Shown here piece after piece: positions 40,720 to 43,671 of a stretch of 43,671 nucleotides of DNA (position 1 is its first letter; each line of letters opens with the position of its first letter). The DNA comes from Chromatiales bacterium (GTDB taxonomy: Bacteria > Pseudomonadota > Gammaproteobacteria > Thiohalomonadales > Thiohalomonadaceae), in the NCBI GenBank assembly GCA_003251535.1, contig QKFD01000052.1, positions 1-43,671 on the forward strand, given 5' to 3'. The notes under the pieces are model-generated. The model saw only the letters and a list, made by a program, of their open reading frames with translations, made no database searches and was not told where the DNA came from. The translations under genes were made by a program, and so were the position numbers.

Positions 40720-41646
40720 ATGGCCGTTCGCCACTTTCTCACTCTCCATGATCTCTCGTCGGGCGAGTTACACGCCCTCATTGCCCGCGCCATCGAGCTG
40801 AAGGCGCTATGGCGTAGCGGGGGCGGTTTTGAACCGCTCAAAAACCGGGTGATGGGGATGCTGTTTGAAAAGTCCTCCACCCGGACCCGGGTCTCCTTCG
40901 AGACCGCCATGGCCCACTTTGGCGGTCACGCTATCTTCCTCTCACCGCGCGATACCCAGCTGGGGCGCGGTGAGCCGGTGGAGGATACTGCGCGGGTGCT
41001 ATCGCGCATGGTGGATGTGGTGATGATCCGCACCTTTGAACACGCCAAGCTACAGCGCTTTGCCGACTTCTCTCGTGTGCCGGTGATCAACGCCCTCACC
41101 GACGATCACCACCCCTGCCAGCTACTGGCAGACGTGCAGACCTTTACCGAGCTGCGCGGCGCGATTACCGGGCGGCGGGTGGCGTGGATAGGGGACGGCA
41201 ACAATATGTGCAACTCCTACATCGACGCCGCCTGTCAGTTCGATTTTGAGCTGGTCATCGCCGCCCCAGAGGGCTACGAGCCTAACCCTGCCCTAGTGGC
41301 CGCGGCGGGTGGTAGGGTGCATCTGGTGCGCGACCCGCGGGAGGCGGTGGCGGGTGCCCACCTAGTGACCACCGATGTCTGGGCCAGTATGGGTCAGGAG
41401 GAGGAGCAGGCGGCCCGCGCTAAGGCCTTTGCCAACTATCAGGTGGATATGGCCCTCATGGCCTGTGCCGACCCCAACGTGCTGTTCCTCCACTGCCTCC
41501 CCGCCCACCGTGGCGAGGAGGTGGCCGCTGAGGTGATCGACGGTCCGCAGAGTGCCGTATGGGAGCAGGCGGAGAATCGCCTCCACAGCCAAAAGGCGCT
41601 GCTGGAGCTACTGCTGTGTGACCCCTCCTGGGCCGCCGATCGCTGA
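40720..41646 (+). CDS. argF: Ornithine carbamoyltransferase
   Basis: ArgF joins carbamoyl phosphate to ornithine to make citrulline. The 308-residue protein shows the carbamoyl-phosphate site [10 protein letters not shown], the [11 protein letters not shown] segment, [23 protein letters not shown] for the ornithine site, and [11 protein letters not shown]. The length is normal for an anabolic ArgF. The gene starts three bases after the argD stop. An almost perfect 10-bp hairpin follows it. Confidence 0.97.
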   Translation: MAVRHFLTLHDLSSGELHALIARAIELKALWRSGGGFEPLKNRVMGMLFEKSSTRTRVSFETAMAHFGGHAIFLSPRDTQLGRGEPVEDTARVLSRMVDVVMIRTFEHAKLQRFADFSRVPVINALTDDHHPCQLLADVQTFTELRGAITGRRVAWIGDGNNMCNSYIDAACQFDFELVIAAPEGYEPNPALVAAAGGRVHLVRDPREAVAGAHLVTTDVWASMGQEEEQAARAKAFANYQVDMALMACADPNVLFLHCLPAHRGEEVAAEVIDGPQSAVWEQAENRLHSQKALLELLLCDPSWAADR

Positions 41647-41665
41647 TCCCCACCCCTCTACCTGT

Positions 41666-41694
41666 GAGCCCCCGGTTCATCTCACCGGGGGCTC
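41666..41694 (+). terminator. Hairpin after argF
   Basis: GAGCCCCCGG (41666-41675) and CCGGGGGCTC (41685-41694) form a perfect 10-bp stem with a 9-base loop. The following sequence has no T-run, so it may be a Rho-type or stabilising hairpin. Confidence 0.65.
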
Positions 41695-42025
41695 GCGGTT
41701 GCTCCTCCCGCCCCTCTCCCCCTCATCACCCTGTTTCCGCCGAGCTGTGCGTGGCTGAACCGCCCGCTGTTGGTTATCCTTAGCGCTAGCCTGAGATTAG
41801 CGAGCATTGGTGGCGGAGGCGGCTAAGATCAGGGGGTTACCGCCTGATCGTCAAAGTGCAACCGGAGTCAGTTAGGCTGCGGTGGTCTCCGTTGATAACC
41901 CCTTCGCGCCCACCCGTCCCGATGCCTCCCTATCTTTCGCTGCCGGTTGTATCCCGCTTGGACGGGGCATATCGTAGTGCACTCTTCGCCGCGCGGGCGG
42001 CGCCAGAACGAAGGAAAGCTCGCAC
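41695..42025. other. Intergenic stretch ahead of porG
   Basis: No gene of convincing quality is seen. GATCAGG (41827-41833) pairs with CCTGATC (41843-41849) and could be a hairpin or regulator site. TTGTAT (41947-41952), 17 bases, then TATCGT (41970-41975) is a weak promoter candidate for porG. The ribosome site before ATG 42026 (GAAGGAAAG) is good. Confidence 0.35.
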
Positions 42026-42607
42026 ATGTCGTTGATAGAGATCCGCATCCATGGACGCGGTGGCCAAGGTAACGTGGTGGCCGCCAACCTCCTTGCCACG
42101 GCCGCCTTTGAAATGGGGCGCCACGGTCAGGCCTTCCCCAACTTCGGCGCTGAACGCCGTGGGGCGCCGGTGGTCGCCTTTGTCCGTATCGCCGACCAGC
42201 CTATCCTGCGCCGCTGTCAGGTGCTCACCCCGGCCTACCTCATCATCCAGGACGAGGCGCTGCTCCACGTCCCCGGGGTGACTGACGGCCTCAAAGCCGG
42301 TGGGGGGGTGCTTATTAATAGCAATCGTCCCGCCAGCGACTTCCCGATGGCCAATGGCGTCTCGGTGGCCACGCTGCCGGCGTCACAACTGGCCAAGGAG
42401 TTCCTGGGTCGGCCTGTGCCCAACACTGCGCTGTTGGCCGGATTCCTCAGCTTGACCGGACTGCTGCCGGTGGAGGCGCTGATTAAGATACTGGGCCACA
42501 AGTTCAAGGGGGAGGTATTAGAGAAGAACGCCGCCCTCATCACCGAGGCCGCCGGTCGCGTTGAGCCTTTGATCTGGAAGGAGATCGCTGATGTTGCAGC
42601 CGCTTGA
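42026..42607 (+). CDS. porG: 2-oxoacid:ferredoxin oxidoreductase, gamma subunit (PorG-like)
   Basis: The 193-residue protein is the gamma subunit of a pyruvate/2-oxoacid:acceptor oxidoreductase, which exchanges 2-oxo acid plus CoA for acyl-CoA, CO2 and reduced ferredoxin. It starts SLIEIRIHGRGGQGNVVAANLLA after the initiator and shows AFPNFGAERRGAPVVAFVRI and VPNTALLAGFLSLTG, all typical. Its 3' end overlaps the alpha-subunit gene by 17 bases. No delta (4Fe-4S) subunit gene lies between them, unlike the common gamma-delta-alpha-beta order. The substrate is taken as pyruvate by similarity, but other 2-oxo acids are possible. Confidence 0.88.
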   Translation: MSLIEIRIHGRGGQGNVVAANLLATAAFEMGRHGQAFPNFGAERRGAPVVAFVRIADQPILRRCQVLTPAYLIIQDEALLHVPGVTDGLKAGGGVLINSNRPASDFPMANGVSVATLPASQLAKEFLGRPVPNTALLAGFLSLTGLLPVEALIKILGHKFKGEVLEKNAALITEAAGRVEPLIWKEIADVAAA

Positions 42608-43671
42608 AGGCTCCCAAGCCCTCGCCCAGGCGGTGGCGCTGTGCCACCCGCAGGTGGTGGCCGCCTACCCCATCACCCCGCAGACCCACATCGTGGAGAA
42701 CCTCTCCAAGTTGGTGGCCGATGGCAAACTGCGGTGTGAATTTGTCTCGGTGGAGAGTGAGTTCTCGGCCGCCTCTGTGGTGCTCGGCGCCGCGGCTGCC
42801 GGCTCCCGTACCTACACCGCCACCGCCTCCCAAGGGCTGTTACTGATGGCGGAGGTGCTCTACAACATCGCCGGGATGCGCATCCCCGTGGTGATGACCT
42901 GCGCCAACCGGGCGGTTTCAGCCCCTCTCTCCATCTGGAACGACCAGCAGGACTCCATGGCGGTGCGTGATGCCGGCTGGATCCAGCTCTACTGTGCCGA
43001 CAACCAGGAGGCGGTCGATACCACCATCCAGGCCTACCGCATCGCCGAGCGTTGCGAGTTGCCGGTGATGGTCTGTGTCGATGGCTTCACCTTGACCCAT
43101 ACCCTGGAGGGGATCGACATCCCGAGCCAGGCCCAGGTGGATGAGTTTCTACCGCCGTTCCAGTTTGCCCGCCGGCTCGATCCGCAGCGCCCCATCTCCA
43201 TGGGGACCCTGCTCTCGCCGGACTTCTACCCGGAGGCGCGTCACTCCCATCACAGCGCCCTGCTGAAGGCCCAGGAGGAGATTATCGCCGTTGATGAGGC
43301 ATTCGCCGCGGTGGTGGGGCGCCAGTCGGGTGGGCTGCTCACGGTGGAGGGGCCAGAGGAGGCGCGCATTGGCGTGCTGACCTTGGGCTCGATCCTGGGG
43401 ACCTTCCGCGAGGCGGTAGAGATCTATCCCGATGCCCCGCCGGCCAAGCTCATCAAGCTGCGCAGCTTCCGCCCCTTCCCGGTGGATGCCCTGAAGGAGG
43501 CGGTGGCCGGCCTGACCGATCTCATCGTGGTGGAACGGGCCCTCTCTGTGGGGGGCGGTGGCATTGTGGGGCCGGAGGTTCGGGCCGCCCTGTCGGAACT
43601 GGCCAACCCGCCGCGGGTCCACAATGTGGCCATTGGCCTCGGTGGACGTGACGTGCCGCTGGCCGCCTGGC
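42591..43671 (+). CDS. porA: 2-oxoacid:ferredoxin oxidoreductase, alpha subunit (PorA-like), cut by window end
   Basis: The reading frame runs from ATG 42591 (after GGAAGGAG) to the window edge without a stop, giving 360 visible codons. MLQPLEGSQALAQAVALC leads to VVAAYPITPQTHIVENL, and later come EFVSVESEFSAASVVLGAA and TATASQGLLLMAEVLYNIAG, the alpha-subunit pyrimidine-binding domain. Beyond residue 240 comes the transketolase-C-like part with IGVLTLGSILGTFREAVE. The usual alpha subunit is about 390 residues, so little is missing. It overlaps porG by 17 bases. The beta subunit (ThDP domain) should follow beyond the window. Confidence 0.9.
   Translation, partial: MLQPLEGSQALAQAVALCHPQVVAAYPITPQTHIVENLSKLVADGKLRCEFVSVESEFSAASVVLGAAAAGSRTYTATASQGLLLMAEVLYNIAGMRIPVVMTCANRAVSAPLSIWNDQQDSMAVRDAGWIQLYCADNQEAVDTTIQAYRIAERCELPVMVCVDGFTLTHTLEGIDIPSQAQVDEFLPPFQFARRLDPQRPISMGTLLSPDFYPEARHSHHSALLKAQEEIIAVDEAFAAVVGRQSGGLLTVEGPEEARIGVLTLGSILGTFREAVEIYPDAPPAKLIKLRSFRPFPVDALKEAVAGLTDLIVVERALSVGGGGIVGPEVRAALSELANPPRVHNVAIGLGGRDVPLAAW

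Overview
The window is GC-rich and almost fully coding, with proteobacterial gene content throughout: adk next to hemH, argD-argF, sodB, lon, moeA, and a DegP/DegQ protease beside a YiaD-like lipoprotein. A dsrS homologue, a B12-dependent (class II) ribonucleotide reductase, pyruvate:ferredoxin oxidoreductase subunits, an Fe-type superoxide dismutase and a DUF302 protein together suggest a sulfur-oxidising, microaerobic or facultatively anaerobic gammaproteobacterium of the Chromatiales type. This assignment rests on gene content read by eye; no database search was possible. No rRNA, tRNA, CRISPR array, insertion sequence or prophage was seen.

Layout: (1) 1-2600, minus strand: nrdJ followed by an antitoxin gene and the first codons of a ParE-like toxin, each joined by a TGATG stop/start overlap. 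Two NrdR-box-like palindromes and an AT-rich stretch lie upstream. (2) 2.6-5.8 kb: envelope and heat stress genes, namely hsp20 with a possible sigma-32 promoter, then an OmpA-type lipoprotein and a DegP/DegQ protease behind a possible sigma-E promoter. (3) 5.8-9.2 kb: small proteins of unknown role and a REC-PilZ / GAF signalling pair. (4) 9.4-16.6 kb: a periplasmic binding protein with a hybrid-less histidine kinase, a convergent acetolactate-synthase-like ThDP enzyme, and a REC-REC-PAS-GGDEF-EAL c-di-GMP regulator. (5) 16.6-19.8 kb: dsrS, adk, hemH. (6) 19.8-27.5 kb: regulators, a VOC protein, poorly known envelope proteins, a SPOR protein, two antitoxin-like genes without visible toxins, a DUF302 protein and a thioredoxin. 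(7) 27.5-34 kb: lon, a DsbA-family isomerase, a thioesterase, a rhodanese, moeA and yebC. (8) 34.3-38.5 kb: a copper/metal-linked RiPP operon (HvfA-like precursor, DUF692/MNIO oxygenase HvfB, DUF2063 HvfC, DoxX-like HvfX) followed directly by msrP-msrQ. (9) 38.7-43.7 kb: sodB, argD-argF, porG and the start of porA, which runs off the window.

The most interesting region is 34.3-38.5 kb. A secreted peptide with four Glu-Ala-Lys/Gln-Cys-Gly motifs is probably modified at its cysteines by the iron-dependent HvfB with HvfC to bind copper or a similar metal. The adjoining molybdenum enzyme MsrP with its membrane partner MsrQ repairs oxidised methionines in periplasmic proteins, so the region reads as one periplasmic metal and oxidant defence island. 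Other points of interest are the nrdJ-toxin/antitoxin coupling, a terminator-like hairpin in the argD leader, the binding-protein/kinase pair near a c-di-GMP regulator, and a SPOR protein with a FliM-like N-terminal motif.
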